Assembly: GCF_002127225.1 (NCBI RefSeq)
Contig: NZ_NFUR01000002.1
Span: 806,001 to 870,000 of the forward strand
Direction of reading: 5' to 3'
DNA from: Sphingomonas sp. IBVSS2
Lineage (GTDB): Bacteria; Pseudomonadota; Alphaproteobacteria; Sphingomonadales; Sphingomonadaceae
DNA length: 64,000 nucleotides
In this document: positions 16,667-26,300 of the stretch, piece by piece
Numbering within the stretch: the stretch's first letter is position 1
Layout: each line of letters starts with the position of its first letter
Position numbers and translations under genes: made by a program
The notes under the pieces: model-generated
What the model saw: the letters and a program-made list of their open reading frames with translations, nothing else
The model's database searches: none
Told to the model about the DNA's origin: nothing

Positions 16667-17746
16667 ATGCCATCGTCCTCCCAGCCGGCCCCAACATCGT
16701 CGCAGCCGATGACGGCGAGGCTGGATCTGTTCCGCGATGCCTTTGATCTGCCCGCGGCGGCGTGCGCTGTTTTCGATGCGCGGGGCGAAGTCGTCACGGC
16801 GGTGCGCGGCATCCGCCGGCTCGGCGGGACGGCCGCGACGATCGAGGACCTTTGGCATTATGGTTCGATCGGCAAATCCATGACCAGCCTGATGATCGCA
16901 CGCCTGGTCGAGGCGGGGGCGCTGCGCTGGGACATGACTGTCGGCGAGGGGCTGGCCGCAATGCCCGATGCGCGGGCCAGTGCGCTTCAGAACGTCACGC
17001 TGCTGGACCTCCTCGCGCATCGTGCAGGCCTGCCTGCCGATCCGTCGCGGCCGGGCCTGGTGCGATACCTCCTTCTCGGCGGCGATCCCGGGCGGGCCTC
17101 CGCCCGGTTGCTCGGCAGCGCGCTGCGGGCGCCGCGGCCGCAGCGGGACGGCGATTTCCAATATTCCAATCTCGGCTATGGGTTGGCCGGAGCGATCGCC
17201 ATGGCCGCGACCGGCGAGAATTATCGCACCCTGATGCGCAGATATGTGCTGGATCCGCTCGAACTGCGTGGCGCGGGGTTCGACCGGCCCCCGCAGGACG
17301 GTTCGCAGCCGGTCGAGCACCGGCACGCGCTGTGGGGCGAAAAATGGGTGGCGCTGAAGCCGGGCAAGCGGGCCGTCGACGATCTGGATATCGTCCGTCC
17401 GTCCGGTGACGTCCATGGGCGGATCGCCGATCTCGCGCGGTACGGCGCGGCGCATCTGCGCCTGCTTGCCGATCCGGCCGTGCAGGCGGGGGTGCTGGGA
17501 ACGCTCTATCGCCCCGTCGGCTCCGGTCCCGAGCCGGGAGTCGACTGGAACTATGCGCTCGGATGGTGCGTCGAGCGGCCGACGGACGGGCGGCTGCTGC
17601 TATGGCATGCCGGCTCCACGGGCAGCTGCTTCGCCTATCTTGCGCTCGATCCGGCCGGTTCCTGCGGCTTTGCCTTCGCCACCAATGCCTTTTCCCCCGC
17701 CTGGGACGAGGGCTTCATGACGCAGCTGCGGGCGATGTGGCTCTGA
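16667..17746 (+). CDS. Serine hydrolase, beta-lactamase/D-alanyl-D-alanine carboxypeptidase family
   Basis: The 359-residue class C fold hydrolase has nucleophile motif SIGK (YGSIGKSMTSL), Tyr motif YSNLGYG and a third motif HAGSTGS in place of KTG. No signal peptide is evident at the N-terminus, which is a short Ser/Pro-rich stretch, so it may be cytoplasmic. An ATG at 16709 is an alternative start; AGGAAA precedes the chosen one. HAG instead of KTG is usual for esterase or peptidase members rather than true AmpC. It is divergent from the barrel-fused hydrolase and may act on the same class of substrate, for example D-amino acid esters, amides or peptides. That is inference. Confidence 0.85.
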   Translation: MPSSSQPAPTSSQPMTARLDLFRDAFDLPAAACAVFDARGEVVTAVRGIRRLGGTAATIEDLWHYGSIGKSMTSLMIARLVEAGALRWDMTVGEGLAAMPDARASALQNVTLLDLLAHRAGLPADPSRPGLVRYLLLGGDPGRASARLLGSALRAPRPQRDGDFQYSNLGYGLAGAIAMAATGENYRTLMRRYVLDPLELRGAGFDRPPQDGSQPVEHRHALWGEKWVALKPGKRAVDDLDIVRPSGDVHGRIADLARYGAAHLRLLADPAVQAGVLGTLYRPVGSGPEPGVDWNYALGWCVERPTDGRLLLWHAGSTGSCFAYLALDPAGSCGFAFATNAFSPAWDEGFMTQLRAMWL

Positions 17747-17819
17747 GGCCGGTCGGCGCGCGGCCCTGCGCCGCCCGATAATACGGGAGACCCCTTCTCG
17801 GCATTTGCAGATTTGCAAT

Positions 17820-17834
17820 TGCTAATTAATCGCA
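17820..17834. promoter_or_regulatory. Fur-like inverted repeat upstream of siderophore receptor gene
   Basis: The 15-mer tgctaattaatcgca has the 7-1-7 layout TGC(N9)GCA, with 5 of 7 positions symmetric, in a short AT-rich patch (17805-17837) about 185 bp before the receptor start. Alphaproteobacterial Fur/Mur sites share TGC...GCA ends with an AT-rich centre. Iron-dependent repression of the receptor would be expected; the assignment is tentative. Confidence 0.4.
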
Positions 17835-18017
17835 TTAGTGGCGCGCCATCGGGAACGCGAATCGTCGCTTCCGTCTTCGCGAACGGCTCACGCTCGCTCC
17901 ATCTCCCGGATCCGCCGGTCCGCCCCCGGGCGACGGCTCCGTTCCGGCGGGAGCGATCGCGGCTGCGCCCGGGATGGAGGGAAGGATGACGCGCGGCGAA
18001 AGACAAGAAGGGGGACG

Positions 18018-20162
18018 ATGATGCGCCGTTCGTTTCATTTGCTGCTGGCCGGCTCTGCCATAATGTTCATGCCGGCATCGCTCCACGCCCAGCAGGCGCC
18101 ACAGCAGGGCACGGCGGCGGAGGAAGAGACCAGCGAGGGCATCGTCGTCACGGGCTATGGCCGGAGCGACCAGCCCACCACCGCCACCGGGCTGCACCTG
18201 ACGCCGATCGAGACGCCGCAGACGATCAGCGTCATCACCCGGCAGCAGATCGACGACCAGGCGCTGATCTCGATCAACGATGCGCTCGATTTCGCCGTCG
18301 GCATTTCCAAGAAGGATATCGATCGCGGCCGCAGCGCCATTTCCGCGCGCGGCTTCGAGGTCCAGAACTTCCAGCTCGACGGCGCGCCGTTCGCCAATGG
18401 CAATGTCGGTTTCGGCGAGACGAGCACCGCGATCTACCAGCGCGTGGACCTGGTGCGCGGCGCGGCGGGCCTTATGCACGGGGCGGGGGATCCGTCCGCG
18501 GTCGTCAACCTGATCCGCAAGCACGCCGATGCCGATGCCTTTACCGGTCAGGTCAGCCTCGAAGCAGCGTCCTGGAGCCGCTTCGCCGGGACCGTGGACG
18601 TGCAGTCGCCGCTCGACGCCGCCGGGGCGGTACGCGTGCGCGCCGTCGCCCAGGCCTATCGGCAGGACGGTTTCGTCGATCGCGAGGAGAAGAAGGGCCT
18701 CGTCCTCTATGGGGTGGTCGATGCCGATCTCGGTCCGCGCACGAAGCTGTCGGTCGGCGCCAGCTATCAGCGCGACGACCGCGACGGCGTGATGTGGGCG
18801 CAGCTCCCCTATTGGTACACCGATGGCACCCGGACGCGCTGGCCGCGCTCCAAGACCACCGGCACCGACTGGGGCTTCTGGAACACCACGGAGATTTCGG
18901 GCTTCGCCACCCTCACGCACGACCTGGGCGGGAAATGGAGCATCCGCGGCGATCTCGGCTATCACAAGGGGCTGGAGGAATCGCGGCTGCTGTGGCTCGA
19001 CGGCATGCCCAACCGAGTGACCGGCGCCGGCATGGCCACTTCGGCCTATTGGTTCAAGGCCGATCCCGAACAATGGAATGGCAGCATCCAGGCCAGCGGC
19101 CCCTTCTCGCTGCTGGGCGGCGAGCACGACCTGGCCGTCGGCGCCATGGTGAACCGCCTCACCGATGGATGGTCGAACCGCGATCCCATCGCGATGGATC
19201 CGATCGCCGATTTCAACCATTGGGACGGGACGCTCGCCCAGCCCGCCTGGGGACCGCGCTATGTCTCCAGCCGCGGGGCCACCACCCAGGCCGCGCTCTT
19301 CGCCACGACGCGGATCGGCCTGGTCGGCCCGCTCAAGCTCATCGGCGGCGGACGGCTGAGCTATTTCCGGCGCAACGAGGAGGCCGCCGGAACCACTCCC
19401 GCCTATCGGCTGACCTACAAGGGCGTGCTCACGCCCTATGCGGGGCTGGTCCTCGACATCACCAGCAACCTGTCCGCCTATGCGAGCTACACCAAGATCT
19501 TCAAGCCGCAGGGCAATGTCCGCGACCGCAACGGGCGCTTGCTCAATCCGCTGGAGGGCAAGAATTACGAGGCTGGCCTGAAGGCGCTGCTGCTGGGCGG
19601 CAAGCTCCTGGCGACGGCGGCCGTGTACCGCATCGAGCAGGACAATCTCGCCGTACCGGATCCGGGGCAGTTCGTGCCCGGCACGTCCAACCCGGCCTAT
19701 CGCGGGGCGACGGGGACCGTCGCCAAGGGCTATGAGATCGAGATCGTCGGCAAGGTGACGCGGCAATGGGACCTCAGCCTGGGCTGGAGCGACTATCGCG
19801 CGAAGGACGCCCAGGGCGTCGACGTGCTCGCACACCAGCCGCGCCGGGCGTTCAACCTGGCGACCAAATACGCCTTTGCCGATGCGCTGGACGGGCTGAG
19901 CCTGGGCGGAGCGCTCAAATGGGAGAGCCGGCCGCCGGTGACCGCGCAGAACCCGGGCACCGGCATCGTGGAGCCGATCGGCCAGCCCGCTTACGCCATC
20001 GTCAATCTCATGGCCCGCTACGAGATGACCAGGCAGCTTTCGCTGCAGCTCAACGTCGACAATCTGTTCGACCGGACCTTCTACAGCGGCAACAGCTGGT
20101 TCCCCGGCTTCGTCTATGGCGAGCCGCGAAATGCGCGGGCGACGCTCAGATATAATTTCTGA
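18018..20162 (+). CDS. TonB-dependent ferric-siderophore-type receptor
   Basis: The 714-residue outer-membrane receptor has a signal peptide ending near LHAQQ and a short EGIVVTGYG segment before the plug. The plug contains IETPQTISVITRQQIDD, then VDLVRGAAGLMHGAGDPSAVVNLIRK, which is characteristic of the FpvA/FoxA siderophore receptor group. The 22-strand barrel ends in RATLRYNF. No N-terminal signalling (secretin/STN) domain precedes the plug, so it is probably not a FecA-like transducer. GAAGGGGG precedes the tandem ATG start. A Fur-like site lies upstream. It could import a hydroxamate siderophore; a link to the N-hydroxylase cluster 8 kb away is possible but weak. Confidence 0.93.
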   Translation: MMRRSFHLLLAGSAIMFMPASLHAQQAPQQGTAAEEETSEGIVVTGYGRSDQPTTATGLHLTPIETPQTISVITRQQIDDQALISINDALDFAVGISKKDIDRGRSAISARGFEVQNFQLDGAPFANGNVGFGETSTAIYQRVDLVRGAAGLMHGAGDPSAVVNLIRKHADADAFTGQVSLEAASWSRFAGTVDVQSPLDAAGAVRVRAVAQAYRQDGFVDREEKKGLVLYGVVDADLGPRTKLSVGASYQRDDRDGVMWAQLPYWYTDGTRTRWPRSKTTGTDWGFWNTTEISGFATLTHDLGGKWSIRGDLGYHKGLEESRLLWLDGMPNRVTGAGMATSAYWFKADPEQWNGSIQASGPFSLLGGEHDLAVGAMVNRLTDGWSNRDPIAMDPIADFNHWDGTLAQPAWGPRYVSSRGATTQAALFATTRIGLVGPLKLIGGGRLSYFRRNEEAAGTTPAYRLTYKGVLTPYAGLVLDITSNLSAYASYTKIFKPQGNVRDRNGRLLNPLEGKNYEAGLKALLLGGKLLATAAVYRIEQDNLAVPDPGQFVPGTSNPAYRGATGTVAKGYEIEIVGKVTRQWDLSLGWSDYRAKDAQGVDVLAHQPRRAFNLATKYAFADALDGLSLGGALKWESRPPVTAQNPGTGIVEPIGQPAYAIVNLMARYEMTRQLSLQLNVDNLFDRTFYSGNSWFPGFVYGEPRNARATLRYNF

Positions 20163-20178
20163 CGCGTCGTGCGGCGAC

Positions 20179-20202
20179 GGGGTGCCGGCTGTGCGGCACC
20201 CC
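20179..20202. terminator. Bidirectional terminator hairpin between convergent genes
   Basis: A perfect 9-bp stem, ggggtgccg (20179-20187) and cggcacccc (20194-20202), encloses a 6-base loop. It lies 16 bp after the receptor stop and 6 bp before the stop of the convergent hydrolase, so it can serve both strands. No T-run is obvious, as is common in GC-rich alphaproteobacteria. Confidence 0.7.
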
Positions 20203-20208
20203 GCTTGG

Positions 20209-21666
20209 TCACGCCACCCGGAACTTCGGCGGCGGCAGCATCAGCCGGGTGTCGGCCACCGCCTCGCCGCCGAAGAAGCGTACGAGCAGGGGCTGCACCT
20301 CGGGATGCGCTTCGAACACGTTGTGGCCGGCATTCTCGACGATCACGCGGGACTTGCGCCGGAACTGGGCCGCCACGTCGTCCTGCTCGGCCAGCGGCGT
20401 GCGGCCGTCCAGCGACCCGGCGATCAGCAGGGCGGGATGGTCGATGCGGATCGAGGCCCGGAAGCCGTCGCCCAGGTCGACGCCCGGAATGGCGCCCATC
20501 AGCTGCGGCATGGGGAAGTTCAGCGCCTCGCCCAGCACGGCGGCCTGCGCCTCGCGCCGTATCAGGGCCAGCCGGCGCGGCGATATCCCGGATGCCAGAT
20601 CCATGGCCTCGGGCATTCCCCTCAGGTTCAGCAGGCCGGCCACGTCGCCGAGGAACGGCGTCAGCGCCGCGGTCCTGCCGGCATCCAGCGCCAGATAGAG
20701 GCCCGGCAGCATGGCGAGGGTGTGGGGGTTGGCGATCAGCCCGCTCGCCAGCATCTGGACGCCGAAGCCGCCCATCCTGATCTCGGCCGGCGCGCCGTTC
20801 AGCGTGACCGCGGTCAAGGCCGGCTGCGCCTCCAGCCGGGCGTGCACGCGGCGCATCAGGGCCGGCAGGTCCGGCACCGCTGCACGCGCGGCCGGGTCCG
20901 TGCCGAGCAGCGCGTCCACCTGGCGCAGATAGGCATCGATCCGTGCCGGCCGCTTCACCGTCTGGTCCTGGCCCTCCAGGCTGGACAGGGCCACGCGGTT
21001 CACCCTGTCGCCATGCCGCTTGAGCACGCTGAGCGCCAGGTGCGAGCCATAGCTGGTGCCCCAGAGGTCGATCTTCTCCGCGCCCAGATGCCGCCGCAGA
21101 TCGTCGATATCGTCGGCGCTCTGCTCGGTATTGTAGCCGGCCATGGCCACGCCGGCCTTCGTCCAGTCGGCCCAGGCGCTCTGGAGTTCCGAACGGAAAT
21201 AGGCGGTCAGCCCGGCTTCGGTGAATTCCGGCACGGGACGCGTCGAGGCCGGCCGTTCCGGGATGGTGCTGGACAGGCCTGTGCCCCGCTGGTCGAAGGC
21301 GATGACGTCGGCCACGGCGCGCAGGGCCATGAAGATCGGAAAGCGCGGCCCGGTCGCCGCGCCCGTCGCCTCGCCGCCGGGCCCTCCGGCCAGGTAGATG
21401 ATCGGCGGACCCGGCCTGGCCGCCGTCGACGGGAACCGGACATAGCCGAGCCGGATCTTGCGCGAACGGGGATCGCGGCGATCCTCGGGCACTTCGAAGA
21501 AGCCCCTTTCGGCATCGGTCTCCGCGCCGCGCCAGCCCTTGAAGCGGAAGGGGCCGGCCTGCGACGGAGGCGCGGTCTGCGCCGAGGCGCGGGCGAGGGC
21601 CAGGGCGGGAAGGGCGATGGCGGCGGCAGCGAGCAGGGCGCGGCGATTGAGCGATGTACAGGTCAT
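20209..21666 (-). CDS. Exported alpha/beta hydrolase, tripeptidyl/prolyl aminopeptidase-like
   Basis: The 485-residue alpha/beta hydrolase is of the S33 peptidase/TAP-like type. A Tat-like signal (LNRRALLAAAA) ending near RASAQ predicts periplasmic export. The oxyanion motif is IYLAGGPGG, the FDQRGTG strand follows, the nucleophile is in WGTSYGSH, and late Asp (AGSLDGRTP) and His (NAGHNVF) complete the triad. The start at 21666 places the Tat motif close to the N-terminus; an ATG at 21702 is the alternative. It is divergent from the LytTR regulator gene at 21778, which may control it. Role: probably release of amino acids from short peptides; the substrate is inferred. Confidence 0.84.
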   Translation of the reverse strand: MTCTSLNRRALLAAAAIALPALALARASAQTAPPSQAGPFRFKGWRGAETDAERGFFEVPEDRRDPRSRKIRLGYVRFPSTAARPGPPIIYLAGGPGGEATGAATGPRFPIFMALRAVADVIAFDQRGTGLSSTIPERPASTRPVPEFTEAGLTAYFRSELQSAWADWTKAGVAMAGYNTEQSADDIDDLRRHLGAEKIDLWGTSYGSHLALSVLKRHGDRVNRVALSSLEGQDQTVKRPARIDAYLRQVDALLGTDPAARAAVPDLPALMRRVHARLEAQPALTAVTLNGAPAEIRMGGFGVQMLASGLIANPHTLAMLPGLYLALDAGRTAALTPFLGDVAGLLNLRGMPEAMDLASGISPRRLALIRREAQAAVLGEALNFPMPQLMGAIPGVDLGDGFRASIRIDHPALLIAGSLDGRTPLAEQDDVAAQFRRKSRVIVENAGHNVFEAHPEVQPLLVRFFGGEAVADTRLMLPPPKFRVA

Positions 21667-21777
21667 GCCGATGGCTGAGCCGCTCGCGGTGCCGATCGCC
21701 ATCCCGCTTCGGTCAACGACACCCGGTCATCGGCGAATGGCGGTGCATCTCGGCGAGTGGCGCCCTAGAGGGGGCGC

Positions 21778-23214
21778 ATGCGGCGAATCCTGCTCCTCAC
21801 CATCATTCTGATCGGCTTCGTGGTCCCGGCCCGGGCCCAGGACATTTCGTGGCAGGCCTGTCACGGCGCGGCCGGTCCGGCCGGACCGCTGCTGCGCGAT
21901 TGCCACCCGATCCAGGATTTCGTCGACCCGCAGGGCCGCGAGCTCTGGATCCGGGCGGTCGTCAGCGCCCCGGCCGACGCGCGGCCGCGCGTCCTCTATG
22001 TAGCGGGCGTCGCCTCGTCCGAGGCCTGGCTCAACGGCCGGCCCCTGGGCATCAACGGCCGCCCGGGCGCCACGGCACAGGCCGAAATTCCCGGCCGCTA
22101 CCAGGCGATCTTTCCGATCCGCGAAACCGCCTGGCGGCCCGGCGGGAACCTGCTGGTGCTACACCTGTCGTCCTTCCATGGCGGCTTGCATTTCGCTCGC
22201 CCGATGAGCGCCCTGGCCGTACTGCCCTATCCCCATCGGCAACGCATCGCGCCGCTGGCCATCACTTTCCTTGCGGCCGGCAGCCTGCTGGCCGCCGCGT
22301 TCGGCTTCGGCGCCATCCATGCCATGCGCCGCACGGGGTCCAGCCTGATCCTGGCCGGCATGGCCGCGGTCGCCACCCTGCAGGCGATCGTCGAGAGCAT
22401 GCGGACGCTGTTCGACTATTCCTATCCCCTGCATGCCTGGCGCATGAGCGCCATCTGGGCGCTGGCGGCCAGTTTCGCGTTGCTGCTGGTGGCCTATGCC
22501 ACGACCCGGTTCCTCCCCAGGGCCCGCACGCCGATGATCAGCCTGGCCGTCGGCGTGATCGGCGCCACGGCCCTGCTCCCGGGTTTCGACGTCAAGACGG
22601 TCTGGGCGTTGATCCTGGGGGTTGCGCTCGCCGTCGTGCCGGCCGCGGCGGGCGTGCGCCTGCGCGTTCCCGGCGCGCGGCCGGCCCTGGCGTATCTGGC
22701 GCTGTTCCTCGTCCTGGCCCTCGCATTCCCCGAATGGCTGGCCGATCTCTCCTATTTCCTGCTCGCCGCCGGCCTGGTGCTGCCGCTGCTGATGGTCGAG
22801 GTCGTCCGGCTCGGCCGGGACGATCGCGGCCGCGAGGCTGCCCTGACCCGCGCCGTCAGCCGCCCGGAGCGCCTGACCGTGGCCTCGGCGCGGGGTGTCG
22901 AGCTGGTGCCGATCGCCGAGATCCTCGCCGTGGTGGGCGCCGACGACTATGTCGAGCTGCGGCTGGTCGGCGGCCGCAGCCTGCTGCATGCCGCACGCCT
23001 CGATGGGCTGGCGGCGCAATTGCCCGCGAGCTTCCTGCGCATCCACCGCTCGGCGATCGCCAACCTGGCCCAGGCGCAGCGCCTAGAGCGCGACGGCGAC
23101 CGGTGGCGGCTATATCTGAGCGAGGGCGCGCCGCTGCCCGTCAGCCGCTCCCGCCAGCCTGCCTTGCGCGAGGCCCTGGACGTTCCTCCCGTCACGGCAG
23201 CGATGCCGGCATAG
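21778..23214 (+). CDS. Membrane-bound LytTR-type transcriptional regulator
   Basis: The 478-residue protein has a signal-like N-terminus ending near ARAQ. A periplasmic beta-rich domain follows (about 25-150), with SSEAWLNGRPLG resembling the 7TMR-DISM/galactose-binding sensor fold. Seven or so transmembrane helices (about 155-350) come next, then a C-terminal LytTR DNA-binding domain (VELVPIAEILAVVGADDYVELRL ... LRIHRSAIANL). An extracellular sensor, 7TM bundle and LytTR output in one chain form a one-component membrane regulator. The ligand may bind in the periplasm. It is divergent from the peptidase-like hydrolase with about 110 bp between the starts, which makes that gene a likely target. 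Confidence 0.88.
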   Translation: MRRILLLTIILIGFVVPARAQDISWQACHGAAGPAGPLLRDCHPIQDFVDPQGRELWIRAVVSAPADARPRVLYVAGVASSEAWLNGRPLGINGRPGATAQAEIPGRYQAIFPIRETAWRPGGNLLVLHLSSFHGGLHFARPMSALAVLPYPHRQRIAPLAITFLAAGSLLAAAFGFGAIHAMRRTGSSLILAGMAAVATLQAIVESMRTLFDYSYPLHAWRMSAIWALAASFALLLVAYATTRFLPRARTPMISLAVGVIGATALLPGFDVKTVWALILGVALAVVPAAAGVRLRVPGARPALAYLALFLVLALAFPEWLADLSYFLLAAGLVLPLLMVEVVRLGRDDRGREAALTRAVSRPERLTVASARGVELVPIAEILAVVGADDYVELRLVGGRSLLHAARLDGLAAQLPASFLRIHRSAIANLAQAQRLERDGDRWRLYLSEGAPLPVSRSRQPALREALDVPPVTAAMPA

Positions 23215-23348
23215 CGCCTGGAGCAGAGGCAAGGCAGTGGCGGACGAATTCCCGCGCTGCTTGCCTTTGACGGAACCTTTGGGGGATGAAATTACTCTAG
23301 GAGATCGCGGCGCCGCAACCGGATGGGCGCTGGTTGGCTGGAGCGGGC

Positions 23349-26300
23349 GTGGACCTTAGTGACCAAGAAGCGGACGCCGGAAGCGCGCGAGCGGCTGCTC
23401 CGCGCGTGCCATGGCGCTGGCGCCGTGCGGCCGTCGGCCTGCTGGTCCTGCTGGCCGTGGCGGCGGGGGCGGCATGGCTGCAGCGCCGAACGATCGCGCG
23501 CGGCTTCGTCGACCGCGAACTGGCCAGGCGAGGCGTTCCCGCCCGCTATGAGATCGAGCAGCTGTCGCCCTGGCGGCAACGGCTGGTCAACGTGTCGATC
23601 GGCGACCCACGCAACCCGGACCTCGTCGCGGACTGGATCGAGCTGCGCACCTCGCTTTACCCCTGGCGGGCGGAGGTGCTGGTGGCGAAGGCGGGCAAGG
23701 TCCGGGCCAGGGGCCGGATCGTCAACGGCACACTTTCGATGGGCTCGCTGGACCGGCTGCTGCCGCCGCCCTCCGGCAAGCCATTCTCGCTGCCCCGCCT
23801 GATCGTGGATGTCGCCGACGCCCAGCTTCGGCTCGACAGCGGCGGCGGCCTCGTCGTGCTCGGTCTCAGCGGCAAGGGGATGCTGGCCGACGGCTTTGCC
23901 GGCACGCTGCGCGCCGATACCTCCCATCTGCGCATCGCGGGCTGCGCCCTGGAGGGCGTCGCGGCCAGGATGCAGGTACGCGTCAGCCACGGGGCGCCGC
24001 GCCTGGACGGCCCCGTCCAGACAGCGCGGATCGCCTGCGCGGATACCCGTGTGACCCAACTCCGTGTCGAGGTCCGGGCGGCTCTGGAAGCATCGCTGGC
24101 ACGCTGGAAGGGCAGTGCCGACCTGGATGCCGCGGCCATGGACTCTTCCTTGGGGCAGTTGCGCGGGCTGCGTGGCGGCATCGGCTTCGATGGGGATAGT
24201 GCCCGTACGGCGGGCAGCGTCGCGCTCCGCTCCGGTCCGCTTGCCACTGCGCAGGTCGGCGCGGGTTCGGCGGCGATATCCGGCCGCTATGCATTGGGCG
24301 AAACCGCTGCGTTCCAGGGCGAGGTCGCCGTGGAGGGGGCTGCATTGCCGGCATCCCTGCTCGGCCGGGTCGCGGGCTATGGCAATGCTGGGCAGGGAAC
24401 GCCGGTCGCGCCGCTGGTCCGGCGGCTAGCGCGCGCCGTGGGCGAGGCCGGCCGTGCCTTTGGCGGTTCCGCGGCTATCGAGCTCGCGATGCATGCCGAT
24501 CGGACCACGCTCCGCCTGCGCCGGCTGGACCTTGCCGCGCGCTCGGGCGCGCGATTGCGTTTCGGACAGGGCGCCGGCCTGGGGCTCGACCTGCGCGATG
24601 GCGGGCTCGATCTCGCGGGGCAGCTCTCGCTCGGCGGCGGCGGACTGCCGGATGCGGCGGTGCAGCTGTCACGCCGGGCGGGGACCGGCGAACTGCGCGG
24701 CACCGGCCAGGTGCGGCCCTATATGGCCGACGGCGCCCGGCTCGCACTCTCCGCCCTCGATTTCAGCGTGCGCGGTACGGCCGGCGAAGTGCGGACCGCA
24801 ATGACCTTGTCGGGGCCGGTGAACGGCGGGCACGTCGATGGGCTGTCGATGCCGCTCCTGGTGCGCTGGGATGCGCAGATGCTCGCGGTGAACCCCCAGT
24901 GCGGCGTGATCGGCTTCTCGCGCATGGCCATGGGCAGTGCCGTCCTGGATGGCGATCGTCTCAAGCTGTGCCCGCTCGGGCCGGCAATGGTCCGATGGGG
25001 GCCGCATGGGCTCGCCGGCGGCATCCGGCTCGCACAGCCGGAACTGAAGGGCAGAGTGGGCGACAGCGCCTTGCGCGTTGCGGCGGAAGCGGCCCAGCTC
25101 GACCTGGCCGCCAGCCGCTTCACCGTTGCCAAGGCAGCGGCGCGCCTGGGGGGCGATCGGCCGACCCGCCTCGATATCGGCCGGTTGGAGGGCGACTTCC
25201 GCTCGGGCCTGGGCGGAGAATTCGACGCGCTCGGCGGCCAGATCGGCGCGGTGCCGCTGCTGCTCTCGGAGGGCAAGGGCAGCTGGCATGTCGAGAGCGG
25301 CGATCTGTTGCTGCGGGGCAGCTTCACCCTTGCCGACGCGGAGGCGGCGGCGCGCTTCGAGCCCCTGGCGGCGCCCAACGGCAGCTTGCGCCTGAGCGAT
25401 GGCAAGATCGACGCACAAGCCGCATTCGTCAGCCCCAAGCGCCAGCTGCCCGTGGGCACGGTGAAGATCGCGCACGACCTGGCGCGCGGGGAGGGGCAGG
25501 CGCTGCTCGACATACCCGGCATCCGTTTCCATACGGACGGCCTGCAGCCCGGCGATCTCACCTCGCTGACCTATGGCGTGATCGCCGATGTGGACGGGCT
25601 CGTCGCCGGAACCGGCCGGTTCGGCTGGTCGGGCGACACGGTGACCAGCACCGGCCATTTCACTGCGACCGATGTCGCCCTGGCCGCGGCCTTCGGCCCG
25701 GTGCAGGGGCTTACGACGCAGCTCGACTTCACCGACTTGCTGAACCTGCGCAGCGCGCCGGGGCAGGCGGCCGATATAGCCGAGATCAATCCGGGCGTTC
25801 CGGTGCGCGGCGGCGTGCTGCGCTACCAGCTGCTCGACAGCCGCCGCGTGCGGGTGGAAGGGGCGCGCTGGCCCTTCGCGGGCGGCGAGCTCGTCCTGGA
25901 TCCCACCGTCCTCGATTTCGACGTGGCGGGCGAGCGGCGGCTGACCTTCCATGTGAAGGGCGCCGACGCGGCGCTGTTCCTGAAGGAAATGGCCTTCGAC
26001 AATCTGGATGCCACGGGAACGTTCGACGGCACCCTCCCGATGATCTTCGACGCGCAGGGCGGGCGGATCGAAGGTGGCGAACTCCGCGCCCGGACGGGTG
26101 GGCACATCGCCTATGTCGGCGAGGTATCGCGGCAGGATGTCGGCTTCTGGGGCAACATGGCGTTTCAGGCGCTGAAATCGCTGAACTACAAGGATCTCAC
26201 CATCCGGATGAACGGCCCGCTGGCCGGGGAGATGATCACGGATATCGGCTTTTCGGGCGTAAGCCAGGGCGCGGGCACGAAATCGAACTTCCTGATCCGC

